Source: Flaccisagitta enflata
Taxonomy: Eukaryota > Chaetognatha > Sagittoidea > Aphragmophora
Reading direction: 5' to 3'
NCBI GenBank assembly: GCA_965153355.1
Contig: OZ231128.1
Location: forward strand, 41,912,001-41,976,000
DNA: 64,000 nucleotides
The notes below the pieces were generated by a model. It worked only from the letters and a program-made list of their open reading frames with translations. It was not told where the DNA came from and ran no database searches. Positions within the stretch are counted from its first letter, which is position 1; each line of letters opens with the position of its first letter. Below are positions 34,917 through 46,958 of this stretch, piece by piece. Made by a program: the position numbers and the translations under genes.

Positions 34917-35056
34917 AAACAAGGCCAAGTAGGCCAATAAGGTGCGACGTGTGGATCGTCGAACGAATGCGTTACCCAACAGACCAACAGACCGACCGAC
35001 CGACCGACCGACCGACCGACCGACACAGCCAGTTATAGAGGTGCTTTGTCGCACCT
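34917..35056 (+). mobile_element. Short element, GGTGCGAC-ended subfamily
   Basis: Sister of 11323-11455 with a pure (GACC)n core (34990-35022) and end AGGTGCTTTGTCGCACCTAA. Confidence 0.65.
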
Positions 35057-36291
35057 AAAAAGCTGTTAAAACAGTAAAAAATGTGGTTTAAGGTCTGCGC
35101 ACACACAACTTAAAACATAATTTGAGCTTCGTTATAAAGCGTTGGCCAGTTAACGGGAATTATTCTACATTACCTGATTTAAAAATTCCCTGGGAAAGGG
35201 TTCGTGTGACCTTCCAAAGATCCTTTTATATACGTAAAACAACTTTTGTTAAAGAGCCTCTAAGTGAACGTGTATGTTGTTTTCTTTAATTACTTTGTTG
35301 TAAGCTACACATAAACCTACACAATCACTACTATCACGCAATTTCTACTCATACCAATCAAGGCAAAATGTTACAAAACTCTCAATATTATTTGTTTGAT
35401 GCTTACATCTTGGGAATAATGCACACAAACTAGTTATTGGAGCCACTAGATTAAGATTGGATAATTACATAAAATACATGATCATGATCTAATACTTTGG
35501 CTTAGTGGTGGGGTGAGTCGGTAAATGTTAGGGTGTGGCACCCATTCAATGTGTGGGTCGGCAAATGGATGGGTTTGGGGCCCATTGGATGGGTGAGGCG
35601 ATAAATGGATGGTTTTGGCACCCAGTGGATGGAAGGGGGTGGCAGTGGAGGTTTCACAACAATCTTACCTAGGATGGATGAGTGGGCCCGTAATGGATGG
35701 CCAGACAGCGCAAATTGGCGGTTTGTTGATCTTAGCTTCTTTGCATTTAGTGGATGGGTAAAGCTTGGATGGTTTGTTTACCAATACCTTTTTTAATGTT
35801 TTTTATAGATCTCTTGGAGAAGTCCCATGTAGTCCCGGTGGCGAAATCCGTTTCGAAACCAAAGAGTGGAAACTTTAAGTTTAGGAAATGACATAAATTG
35901 AGTAGAGAAAATCTACAAATTGAATACTTACCGGTTTCTAAAGCGTAAAAAGTTTGAAAATGATAAGCATACCAGTAAAATCCTTTAACAGAATGTCGAA
36001 CATGATACGAAATATGATCATGATTGGCTTAGAAACAAATCACTAATCTTAGCTGAAGATGAGATTCTTAGCAAAAGCAAACATCCGCCAGATCCCTGAG
36101 ACCAAACATGCTTGATTGACAGATTCCCTCAGTGTTCTATAGAATTTGTACCGTAAGGACTACAGCCTTGGTACCCAATTCCCTCTTTTGCCAAAGTTAA
36201 AACACGTACATGATAGATAGATATGAAGATGGTACAGTCTTAAGTTTTTTTTTTCAGGGACCAATTAATTCACGATACTTCTCACTTCTAG

Positions 36292-36350
36292 GTCATGGGA
36301 TCGATCATAGAGACTGTGGTTTCTTTCCAAGCTTAACGCAACTTTTTCAG
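36292..36350 (+). CDS. Seven-transmembrane receptor 2, short extracellular exon
   Basis: 59 nt between CACTTCTAG and GTATGT, phase 1 to phase 0, encoding HGIDHRDCGFFPSLTQLFQ. It matches the 59-nt exon of receptor 1 in length, phases and the D-C-G motif. In phase 0 the exon would hit a stop, so the phase-1 reading is required. Confidence 0.6.
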
Positions 36351-36556
36351 GTATGTACACAATTCTACTGAGAGGCCCTCGATTTAAGCCTGTCCTGATA
36401 TGTATACAGGTTAAATTTGATCTTCCCTGAGGCGCATCATAGATGATATGTACAGGGAGTCAGGGTTGAGCAGAGGGGGGAACACCCCCTGCAACTGTGA
36501 AGGGGGCGGGTTCTAGGGGGCCCACGCTAGGCCCAGATATTGAACAAGGATGATGG

Positions 36557-36572
36557 AAAACAAGGCCGGATA

Positions 36573-36646
<74 letters not shown>
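36557..36646. repeat. Short-element 5' end fused to (CT)n microsatellite
   Basis: ACAAGGCCGGATACAT, the family's 5' end, runs straight into about 35 CT units, which end 18 bases before the acceptor of the receptor 2 TM1 exon and so form its pyrimidine tract. Confidence 0.85.
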
Positions 36647-36648
<2 letters not shown>

Positions 36649-36663
36649 CGCCGATCTTGTAGG

Positions 36664-36789
36664 ACATTGATGCATTGTTTCTGGGGTCGGAACCGGGAGT
36701 ATCGCCGACTTGCAAGATCACTTATTATTGCGCGATGACATCAATTATAGTTCAGTGCCTCTTTTGCGTGACATTACAGGCTTTTCAGG
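36664..36789 (+). CDS. Seven-transmembrane receptor 2, TM1 exon
   Basis: 126 nt, phase 0 at both ends, from the acceptor GATCTTGTAG to GTATGG. The C-terminal half (ITYYCAMTSIIVQCLFC, then VTLQAFQ) aligns without gaps to the TM1 exon of receptor 1. The pyrimidine tract of the acceptor is a (CT)n microsatellite that follows a truncated short interspersed element (36557-36572). No in-frame ATG near the start is needed, because the exon continues from upstream. Confidence 0.65.
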
Positions 36790-36844
36790 TATGGTATCAA
36801 AGCCAGTCGGGTGCGCATGAGTCGCAATTATCCAAATAGACTTA

Positions 36845-38052
36845 GCGCGTGTTTCTAGTGAAGATGAAAAACGCGTTTGTTCCTGTGAAACGCGTTTACA
36901 ACATGAACACATAACCTTGGGGGCAAAAAAAATGGCGGATTTTTCAAAACAGATTCTATCTATCTTAATCTAATAAAAACTAATTAAGATCGGTGATGGT
37001 CTGACGGTTTGAAAGCTCTTCAAAAGATCTTTCATTTGAGCCGTGTCTGGAATTTCTAACTCAAACGGTTTAGAAACTAGAGCAGTTTGAAGATTACTAC
37101 TCCTTTTCTGCTCTGACATCATGGCAAGAATGAGTGCCTAAAAAATAATATCTTAAAACCATAGTAAAAATTCTCTGATTTTAATGAAAATTGTACTGGA
37201 AGCCGTGAATACCTTCCTCTAACAGCTCCTAAAAAATTTTCCAAATCGGACAACTTTTTCTATCATTTTCATCATTAGAAAGATCTCAAAATTTTCAAGC
37301 AATCTGAATATCACTCACATAACAACATGTTTTTTTTTCAAGGATTATTGTTATCAAGTTTTGACAAAAATCATATCAAATTCATGATGGTTTTGAAGCT
37401 CTGGGAATAATGTTTCAATTGGAATAGCACATGATAGGATTTGCCAATTCTGTAGTGAAACAACTGTAACTACAGCAAACCACTTTAGTTTTAGTATATT
37501 TTGTTGAGATTTAGAATATAAAACTATGAAAACCCTAGTAAAAATCATCAGATTAGCATTAAAATTGGGTTGGTGTCAGATGACAGACACTTGAATTACC
37601 ACCTAAAATTTTGTAGAAATCGTACCAAATCTTCTATCATTTTTTGAAATTTCTACTTTTTTTTATTTCCCTTTTGCAGAGGTACGGGCAGGTCAGAAAA
37701 GGAGTAGTCATGTTCAAATTACTCTAACTAAACTGTTTGAGTTAAAATTTCCAGACACGACTCAAATGAAAGATCTTTCAAAGAGCTTTCTAACCATCAC
37801 CGATTTTAATTAGTTTTCATTAGATTAAGATAGATAGAATCTGTTTTGAAAAATCCGCCATTTTTTTTGCCCCCATGGTTATTTAAGAATTTCGCTGCCT
37901 CATGAGGGAGTGAGCGAAGTGAGTGAGCAAGCCCGTGAACAGAGCAAGCAAGCGAGCATAGCGGAGCAAGTGAACGCAGTGCGAGCGAACAAACGTAGCG
38001 AGCGACCGAGTGGCCCGTTAAAACGCGATTGTTTCTGACTAGAAACGCCCCC
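36845..38052. mobile_element. MITE with CGTTTCTAGT ends and a nested foldback
   Basis: Outer ends GCGTGTTTCTAGTGAAGA / CTGACTAGAAACGCCC. Inside, inverted arms 36915-37110 and 37680-37880 begin GGGGGCAAAAAAAATGGCGG and its inverse, suggesting another element inserted into the first. It lies in the last intron of receptor gene 2. Confidence 0.65.
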
Positions 38053-38150
38053 TTACTGTACCTAATAGATCGTGGATACGCAAGGCTTGAAGGTGTTGGC
38101 CTTGTTCACCCCCACGCGAGATTTAGCCAAGCGTGAATCCTCTTTTTCAG

Positions 38151-39001
38151 GTTGTTCGGGTGAAGGGCGCGATGCGTGTCTACCTTCTCTTCGAGTTTCT
38201 GTCCATCTTTTCCGTGAATATGACTTCTTTTTTTCGATAAAGTTATTTAGCGACTACGTGGATCAAATGAGCGCGCCAGTTGTTGACATGGATGACATGG
38301 ACGGCACAAACTTGTTCGACATAGCCAATTGGATAATAGTAAACGACGGCGTTGTCGATCTATCCTTATGTATGAGAAAGAGTTTTATTTTCCTGGTTAT
38401 TTTCGACGCGTACAACATTCTATGCAAGCCGTTTGAATTTCAAGAGTACGCGGCGGTGAAAAATATTTGCCGACGTTACTCCGTCGCCATCTTTCTCTGT
38501 TGTCTTTTCCATTCCATTGGTATCGCCCAACTCTTAATAATCTCGGTGACAGATATCACAAAGTTGGCCGTTATCAGAGTAGCCAGATCAGATGGCGTGA
38601 AAATAGCCAGTCACGTCTTTGTTTCCTTATTTCAAACGATCCTCGTCGCGGCCAGCGTCAAAGTCTGCGCCGACATCAAGAAAGGTCTCGATGATAACAA
38701 CAACATGAGCAGTCAATTTGGCACCGGTTCTCGTTTGATCACTTTATATAGAATGAGCCGCATTTTGACTGGGTTGGTAGCTTTGATGGCAGTCGCCAAT
38801 TTGGCCATTAAAATCACGCGTTTTCAAGAGATGTCATGGACCGCGGAAGCTTGGGTCGAAATGGGCAAAGCCACTTTTGATAGTCTCATTGGCATCGTCA
38901 TCATCGGACTTTTTTTCGTCCTGTTTCCGAGGCTGAGGCCCGGTTTTAAGGATGATAAGAAAGAACGTGTTTCAGAGCGAGAAGCGCAAAACCGACAGTG
39001 A
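38151..39001 (+). pseudogene. Seven-transmembrane receptor-like protein 2, main exon with frameshift
   Basis: Paralogue of the main exon at 12288. It starts after CTTTTTCAG with VVRVKGAMRVYLLFEF and shares long identical runs with copy 1, such as FIFLVIFDAYNILC and FGTGSRLIT. In the phase set by the splice site, a stop appears at 38238-38240: compared with copy 1 one base is missing just after TTTTTTTCGA. Downstream the other frame stays open to the normal end, with six membrane segments and a hydrophilic tail. So either this is a recent pseudogene, or one base was lost during sequencing or assembly beside a T run. The rest shows no decay, which favours a very young lesion or an error. The TM2-TM3 loop is shorter than in copy 1. 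Confidence 0.7.
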
Positions 39002-40258
39002 ATGCGCGACATTTCATTGAGCTTAAAGAGTGGTAAAGAAACGATGGTGTTGTGTTCAAAATGGATTTTTTTCTTTTCTTTTCTCGCTTGTGGCAAACTA
39101 ACAAGGTTTACACACTTTGAACCGTTGTTCATTGAATGATATCGTATGTATCTTATTTCCTTGTGTTTTAGATACTAGATGTTGTCAGCACAAATGGTGA
39201 CACCCACGAAAAATCTCTGGTTCTATGTAATTCAATTTTTTGTGTTTTCATTCACTTTCACCATTCACAGCACCTGTTATTTTGAAGCAATCTCTTAATG
39301 ATCGTTCACATTGGAAGTATAGTCTATATCTTAAACTTGATTTGAACATTCCAACACAAATAGACTTAAACATTCAGGGGCTAGGTTTGGTACTCCCGAA
39401 CTATAATGCAATTTATCTTAATCAACCACTGTTTATCTTAAGAAATAAACTTGTTTGATTTGAAATGGATATCTTGATTTAGTTTCATATGAAAGTTAAA
39501 ACAGCATCCTTTTTTTTCCAACAAAAGGAGGTCAGAATTCTCCTATAAGGATGAGTGCCGGAATTCTCCAATATGGATGAAAGCCTTGCAACTTGCAGTT
39601 GCGCTTTCAATGGGGATTAATTCGGATAGCTATCGACTATCCTTTATTACAGGCAATCAAAATGCTTACCTGACAACACTATCAGCTTAAGTGCACGCCT
39701 TACAAGTTAAGGGCGGACACTAGACAGGCCTTTACCACTTTGTATACACAAAAATTCACATCAATTGAAATATAAGAAGACGATATCATTCTGCTTCTAA
39801 TAATGAGAGCACAATTTTGAAAAAAATTAAAAGAAAAATATTAAAGATAAAAAAACATTGGCAACAACAATTCACTTGACTTCAAATTATTGTTGTGGAC
39901 AAACTATTGTACAAAGACTAATAAATTCTTTTTAAGGTAAAATCATGGCTTAGGAGCTCTATGAATCTCTATTCAAAATCGTTTTCTCATTTTTATTAAC
40001 AGAATGACATTGTTTTCTGATATTTCATTTCATATGAAACACCTTGTACAATCAAAGATTATCTATGTACTGGTGGAAGTACTGACACTGCCAATATTGC
40101 TTAGAAAACCAGACTTGTGTATAATTTTTTTTTACAGACAAAGAGCAAATACAAAATTTGAGCCCCCCCCCCCCCCAAAAAAAGGGCTCCTCCCCTCACA
40201 GGCCAAACACATAAGGAAGAAGTCTGTGGGAGATAGTAATCTGTTTTTGTTCAAGTTT
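39002..40258. other. Non-coding stretch after receptor 2
   Basis: Likely contains the 3' untranslated region of receptor 2 (AATAAA at 39442). A short direct duplication (CAGAATTCTCCTATAAGGATGA / GGAATTCTCCAATATGGATGA) is at 39530-39583. Nothing else supported. Confidence 0.4.
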
Positions 40259-40269
40259 GTGTGTGTATG

Positions 40270-40428
<159 letters not shown>

Positions 40429-40496
40429 TGCTTGGGTTGTTTTTGTTGATAAATCTTAGAGAAATGGTAGATTAAAAGGAATCAAGATCTGGCAAG

Positions 40497-40497
<1 letters not shown>

Positions 40498-40533
<36 letters not shown>

Positions 40534-40575
40534 TTTATCGTCATCATCGTCATCATCATCATCATCATCATCATG

Positions 40576-40609
<34 letters not shown>

Positions 40610-40619
40610 CCATCAACAA

Positions 40620-40694
<75 letters not shown>

Positions 40695-40751
40695 TACCAA
40701 CATCATCCTCATCATAATCATCATCATCATCACCACCATCACCATCATCAT
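40498..40751. repeat. (ATC)n microsatellite
   Basis: About 250 bp of ATC with a few CAC/ATT variants, ending about 20 bases from the donor of EGF exon 6. Confidence 0.95.
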
Positions 40752-40769
40752 CAAATCGTTCAAGCTCAC

Positions 40770-41035
40770 CGATGAAAGCCTTTAAAGACGAGGTCGTCGA
40801 TGCAGAACCCTCTGCCGCCACATTTGGTTGGATCTCGGCTTCCTCTACAGATGCCTCTTCTTAAGTCGCACTCTACGCCGCCCCAACCACTCAGACACGC
40901 GCAACGATAACCGGCGAGTGAGGCGGGGTTCAACAGATTCGGCGTCACGGGGACGCAGGTGGAACGCGGAGCCACGCCCCACGCCCGAGTGGCCACACCG
41001 GAAGTCGAAGGACGCAAACCCGCGAAAACGCATTT
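40770..41035 (-). CDS. Multi-EGF protein, exon 6 (EGF4 and first half of EGF5)
   Basis: 266 nt, entering in phase 0 after ATCATAG and leaving in phase 2 before GTGAGC. Cysteines KKC, STC, YRC-A-C and VEC finish EGF4, with an unusually long loop between cysteines 2 and 3 (about 23 residues). GIC, TKC and GFC begin EGF5. A 250-bp (ATC)n array starts within about 20 bases of the donor on the intron side. EGF5 is left incomplete, so the next exon must start with one base and then cysteine 4; the exon at 1496 does exactly this. Confidence 0.75.
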
Positions 41036-41113
41036 CTATGATAAATATATATGGAAGAGACAGTTTGATCATCGTTCAATCTTGGCACGATCCGTAAACG
41101 AAGGGGGCAGCAG

Positions 41114-41117
<4 letters not shown>

Positions 41118-41165
<48 letters not shown>
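41118..41165. repeat. (GA)n microsatellite
   Basis: 24 GA units in the intron between EGF exons 5 and 6. Confidence 0.95.
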
Positions 41166-41171
<6 letters not shown>

Positions 41172-41554
41172 AAATGAACGAGACAGGCAGGGAAACGAAG
41201 GCGCCAGTTACTGATATAGAAACATAACGTCCTTGACCCGTGTCATCTTTTGCTCCTTTCTAGATGGCGTCATCGCTTTCACATCTGTCTTTATTCAACG
41301 TTTATGAGTCATGAACAGTATATTCCCACTCTTCCGCAAAAACATGATATGTCTCTTCGCACTGTATGACTTGGACAACTATTTTGGTATTGTTCATGCT
41401 TTCTCCGTTCGAATCGTTGTTTGTATTTTCACCGCTTGGAATTGAATCCAATAGACTGAGTGCCGTCTGTGTTCTTGGCGGGTTGTCATCTTAGTTTGCA
41501 CTTGTATTCTATGCCATCGATTGCACTCACCTTTTGCCTCTGGATTGCACTCAC

Positions 41555-41680
41555 CTTTTGGCCTCTGAATTGCGGCGGGTATAAAGGACACGGCTCGATG
41601 ATTTTCTCACAATATGCGCCCGCGATGCCATAAGGACATTGACATGTGAAGCCGGGAGTGAAACCACCTGTGCCCAGACT
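41555..41680 (-). CDS. Multi-EGF protein, exon 5 (end of EGF3, start of EGF4)
   Basis: 126 nt, phase 0 to phase 0. It begins SLGTGG and carries FTCQCPYG and AYC, completing EGF3, then EPC starts EGF4. The donor (CAAAAG followed by GTGAGT) lies in a direct duplication; an identical donor 24 nt further on (exon end 41531) would add eight in-frame residues, VSAIQRQK. Both choices keep the reading frame and the cysteine pattern, changing only the loop before cysteine 2 of EGF4. Confidence 0.75.
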
Positions 41681-41753
41681 CTGCGAAAACTTTAAAATAG
41701 AAGAAAGAATATAATAAATGGTCTGGCGTCGTTTAAAAGACAGAGAATCTAAG

Positions 41754-41983
41754 GGTCTGTTTCTACTCGTGACAACCGCGTGTTTAACGGGCCACTCGGT
41801 CGCTCGCTATGTTCGTTGGCTCGCACCGCTCACTCCGCTCACTCGCTCTGCAGCGCTCCGCTTTGCTATGCTCGCTCTGTTCACAGGCTTGCTCACTCAC
41901 TTTGTTCACTCCCTCGTGGGACAGTTGAAACTATTAGATATGTGTTCACACTGTAAACGCGTTTCACCACCCTGATTTTATTC
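41754..41983. mobile_element. MITE with CGTTTCTAGT ends, diverged copy
   Basis: GTCTGTTTCTACTCGTGACA start, GCTCGCTATGTTCG and CTCACTCGCTCTGC core, then GTGTTCACACTGTAAACGCG. Ends are degraded. Confidence 0.5.
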
Positions 41984-42217
41984 GTTTTATATCTGGAATT
42001 ACAATGATCTACAATCGTTTTTTGCCTTTTCTCCAGAATTTTCGTTTATGACCTCATAAACGGGCATATAGCTCATTTCTTCATTGAGTTCTTAGGGCTG
42101 GATAGAGTTTTAAGCTGCTACGTCATTCTTTTCTATAGCGCAGCCAGTCCTTTCTTCGGTGGTGATTGAATATGTTACGTCAGTCCTTTTGTCACTTATT
42201 TGCAAACGTAGAAGTGC

Positions 42218-42480
42218 TACTTTTAGGTGTGCTTACGCACCTCAATAACCGGTTATGTTTGTCCGTTGGTTGGTTGGTCAGTCGGTTGGTTGGTCTGTCA
42301 CGAAAACGTTTGACAATCCACACAGCACACCTATCAGCCTACATGGCCTTGACCATATTTGAGGGCGTTGTTCTTATCCTTAACTACCGATTTCAATCGG
42401 CGTATTTTTAGATACATCCTCGTGCCTCTATGAGACATGTCCGATTGTTGGTTGGTCGGTCGGTTGGTCACACAAACATC
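42218..42480 (-). mobile_element. Short-element copies, GGTGCG and related subfamily
   Basis: TTTTAGGTGTGCTTACGCAC end with GGTTGGTTGGTCAGTCGG core and ACATGGCCTTGACC tail; a second fragment (TTGGTTGGTCGGTCGGTTGG) is at 42446-42465. A (TTCA)n array follows at 42560-42640. Confidence 0.5.
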
Positions 42481-42879
42481 CAACTCCCAAAATCTGAGGT
42501 TCTGTCAGCAGAAAAGCAGTCATCCTCTTAATTCTTTTGTACATTTGACCATTCTTTCATTCATTCAAGAATTGATCTATGTATTCATTCATTCATTTGT
42601 TCATTCATTATTTCATTCATTCATTCATTCATTAATAGAATCGTTTATTCATAAGAAACGTTCATAAAATGAAAAAAGGGTTGTAAAGAAAAAAGATTTC
42701 TTTTTCCGTTATATATTTGGTTTTCTCTAGTCTCGATAAGCAGAAGCTGTAACATGGGATCCTTCATAAACGAGAATTCCGCTTCCAAATGAAAAATCGA
42801 TTGTAATTCGCACTCGATTCAGGGTGTCACGGAACCAAACGCGTTTTTCATCTTCACTAGAAACGCCCCAACAGTCAAC

Positions 42880-43135
42880 AAGGCCGGATACACGGCTACC
42901 CCAGTCGCGTGCGGGTGGGCAGGGGCTGTAATTCAGGTCAATGGATGAATTGGGCAGGAGCAGTGAGGCCAGAGACCGCAAAAAAAAACAAAAAAGTAAA
43001 GTGTGATGGACCGACGGACCGACGGACCGACAGACCGACGGACCGACAGACGGATGGACCGACGGACGGGCGGACGGACGGACGGACGGACCGACCGACA
43101 AAGCGGGGTGTACAATCGCGTAGCACGCGACTAAA
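42880..43135 (+). mobile_element. Pearl/HINE-like short element, long core
   Basis: CAAGGCCGGATACACGGCTA start, GCGGGTGGGCAGGGGC box, an array of GACCGACGGACC-type units over about 100 bp (43006-43100), then the GTCGCG-like palindromic end (AATCGCGTAGCACGCGACTA). The longest core in the window. Confidence 0.7.
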
Positions 43136-43234
43136 AAAAGCAACCTCCGAACAACGCGCCTTTCCAATTCTAGTTCAGGACGGACAGGCTTCAGGGTAAT
43201 GTTAAATCTTCCTGAACAACTCTCTGGGCCTTAC

Positions 43235-43306
43235 TTGATTCACGCAGGTTCCTCCATTTCTGCAAGGATTTTCCAACGAACATTCATCGATGTCATTTTC
43301 ACAAAG
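43235..43306 (-). CDS. Multi-EGF protein, exon 4 (EGF2 end, calcium-binding type EGF3)
   Basis: 72 nt, phase 0 to phase 0, between TTGCCAG and GTAAGG. It encodes LCENDIDEC, then NPCRNGGTCVNQ. The D-I-D-E-C string is the usual start of a calcium-binding EGF module. It completes cysteine 6 of EGF2 and gives cysteines 1-3 of EGF3. Confidence 0.8.
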
Positions 43307-43483
43307 CTGGCAATATTAATGACATTTTAAGCATTGGTTCTTTTTTTACAATTGTTCACTGATGTCATCTTTTAAAAGAGCTGTTACAAAACTTCAAGTG
43401 CAATTGTTCTCGGCCTTTTTGAAGTTTCTTGATAGTTTAATGTATTTTCAGCTCAACCGACAAAAAACTGTTTCAGTGCTCAC

Positions 43484-43566
43484 CTCACCCCGCCACCACT
43501 GATTACAGACACAGTCAAACAGGCCGGGACCAGTCGTAAGACAGACACCTCCATTTCGGCATGGAC
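43484..43566 (-). CDS. Multi-EGF protein, exon 3 (EGF2)
   Basis: Enters in phase 1 after GCGCAG and gives the classic EGF core PCRNGGVC followed by FDCVCNQWW. Of the two possible donors, the one after GGTGAG (GTGAGC) leaves phase 0, which the next exon needs, so it is preferred. 83 nt. The strong match to the EGF consensus makes this exon secure. Confidence 0.8.
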
Positions 43567-43732
43567 CTGCGCAATTGCAATAGTCAAGCAAAGCAAGGGA
43601 ATTGAAAACGGCAAAATAGGATGCATCTGGGCAAAAACCATGTTCGTTTTTGGCAGTTTAAATCTAAGCTACGTAGGCAATACATTTAGCTATGATCTAC
43701 GTAGGCAATACATATGATCAAAACAAAAAACC

Positions 43733-43948
43733 TAACACCTGTTCAACAATATTGTCACAGCGGCAAATAAAGTTATTCCATACAAAGCATACTTCAAATT
43801 GGCCCAGTCGGATGAAATTTGAACCATAATAGCACAAAGGTATCAAGACACTTCAGTAAAAATTTCATCTTACTAGGCCAACTAAATGTGCGCTTTTTAT
43901 AGTTTTACTGTAAATGTTGCTGTGACAATAATACTTTAACAGGTGTTA
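43733..43948. mobile_element. Hairpin MITE
   Basis: TAACACCTGTTCAACAATAT / AATACTTTAACAGGTGTTA are inverted ends, with CACAGC / GCTGTG inner pairing and GGCCCAGTCGGATGAAATTT / AAATTTCATCTTACTAGGCC near the loop. It lies in an intron of the EGF gene. Confidence 0.7.
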
Positions 43949-44330
43949 GTCAGAAACTTACTATAATGATTATCCTCATGCCGTACGAAGCCTATAATGT
44001 TGCCGACATGGATTAATCATCAAGATCAAGTTCAGACCTCTATATATGGGAAAACCTTCTATTATGGTGCATTTATGCAATAAACTAGAGTATATCATTT
44101 GTTTTTAAATATAACCCTTTTCCCCGACATTCTTTATGTTTAGTTGTACAATAGTTGTGAGACAGTTGTTTAAGGAAGTTGTCTACAGCGTGGCTGTGAA
44201 ACAGTGAGTGTGCTTCAGTTCTCGACGAAGATGGGCGAAGAAAATTGAAAGCAGAGACACGAAATTGTGAAATGCGAGCCCCAGACAGAAATTGGCTTGG
44301 AGGCAGACAGCAAAAGATTTAATGACTAAG

Positions 44331-44591
44331 GGGGCGTTACTAGTCAGAGACAATCGCGTTTTTAACAGGCCAGTCGGTCGCTCGCTACATTCGTTCGCTC
44401 GCACCGCTCACTCCAGTCACTGGCTCCGCAGCGTTTTGCAGGGCTCCGCTTAGCCACGCTCCGTTCACGGGCTCGCTCACTCACTTAGCTCTCTCCCTTG
44501 TGGGACAGTAAAATTTTTGAATATGTGTTCATACTCTTATCGCGTTAAATGGGAACAAACGCGTTTTTCATCTTCACTAGAAACACGTCCG
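44331..44591. mobile_element. MITE with CGTTTCTAGT ends, copy
   Basis: GGGGGCGTTACTAGTCAGAG start and TTCTTCACTAGAAACACGTC-like end (CATCTTCACTAGAAACACGT). Core of GCTCGCTCACTC-type units. Confidence 0.6.
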
Positions 44592-44599
44592 CAGAAAGA

Positions 44600-45155
44600 G
44601 AAATCCGTGGTTGCAACTTGACAAGCCCAACAGGGTAACAGTTGCGTACTCTGTCTGTATTACCTTTATGTACATATTATAACACGATAACATCATTACA
44701 CAATTACATAACATGATAACATTATAACATAATTCATGACTACAAGATTATATCATTGCGTGATTACACGATTACCCAGGTAATAACATAGTTACATAGT
44801 TACATACCTACATAATTGCAATTTGATACGGCATGAAAATTGATGGAAACGGCTTTATTGCATAAGTCGACTAACTGACTGGCTGACCGACCAACCGACA
44901 TGACAAGTTCAAGTTCTTTAGTCGCGTGAATGCGACTAGAAATCTGCGTCGAACTACATCGAACTGCGTCGAACTGTAATCTCGCGCGACGTCACAGAAA
45001 CCCATCAACTGATAATACACCTACGCACGCAATCAAGCCGAGAAGAGCGAGCCAAGACGGAATAAGACACAATATTGCTGGGCTAGAAGATTGTAATCAA
45101 TCGCACACTCTCACACTCATATTTTATGATATTTGCGATGTGCGGTGCGTGCACA
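44600..45155. other. Non-coding intron stretch
   Basis: Contains ATTACATAAC-like AT-rich repeats (44650-44820) and a truncated short-element copy ending TTAGTCGCGTGAATGCGACT at 44920-44939. No gene. Confidence 0.4.
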
Positions 45156-45243
<88 letters not shown>

Positions 45244-45268
45244 GTCTTTAAGCCTTTCTTCCATTTTA

Positions 45269-45338
<70 letters not shown>

Positions 45339-45348
45339 GTCTTTTGGA

Positions 45349-45444
<96 letters not shown>
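45156..45444. repeat. Three (GAT)n microsatellite blocks
   Basis: 45156-45243, 45270-45338 and 45351-45444, separated by short unique spacers both containing GGTCTTT. The repeated spacer suggests the array was duplicated with it. Poly-Ser, poly-His and poly-Ile frames here are artefacts. Confidence 0.95.
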
Positions 45445-45887
45445 CGCCGTATGGCAAGGGCCGCCAGGGCCGCCATGGCGACCCATTGTTGGGACACATA
45501 CCCCTGAGAGAAAGAGGTTGGGATTGGTAGGATTGATTTCCACTATTGTGCCATTCACTAATATAGGAGCTCATAGTTTTGGTAGTATTTCTGAACCTTC
45601 TTTCATTGCATTGTACTGATTTACATTGTCATGAAAAACTGGTAATATTTAAAACTTCTGTTTCATTGGATCCCATAAAAAATCTCTTATACTGATTGTT
45701 TTTTTAACATCTAGTGAATATCTTTGCTGCATTTGAAACAAGATTCTCTTTTATTGATATGCATTAAAAATCATTGTAATCTGTACATGTACACACAAAA
45801 TTACTAGTTAGATTTGTTGGGACACAGGACTTAGTGTAACACATATTGGAGGTGGCACCCCCAAGAACATGGGCTCCCATGCTGCTG

Positions 45888-46680
<793 letters not shown>

Positions 46681-46958
46681 GACTTTTTAAGTCCTGAAGA
46701 AGTGACTCGTTTATCTGGGAAATGGATAAACCGACACCTGAGAAACAACATTAGCTTTGAAAGAGTGAAACTCATGAACAATTTGAGCTACAAAGTTTCT
46801 AACCCAAGCTCCTGGTCTCAGTCAGGAAATACACCTGAAACGCATTACCCATTACTAGAAAGACTTACCCATTACTAGAAAGACTGTTGAAATTTGCGCA
46901 ATATGTTCATTGATTCCGTATTTCATAGAAATGAAGCCCTTGAGTGCAGGAAGTATAC

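Noticed and set aside
42933-43126. Arg/Ser/Pro-repeat proteins
   Set aside because: Translation of the GACC/GACG core of a short element.
45117-45574. Poly-Ser, poly-His and poly-Ile frames
   Set aside because: (GAT)n array read in different frames.
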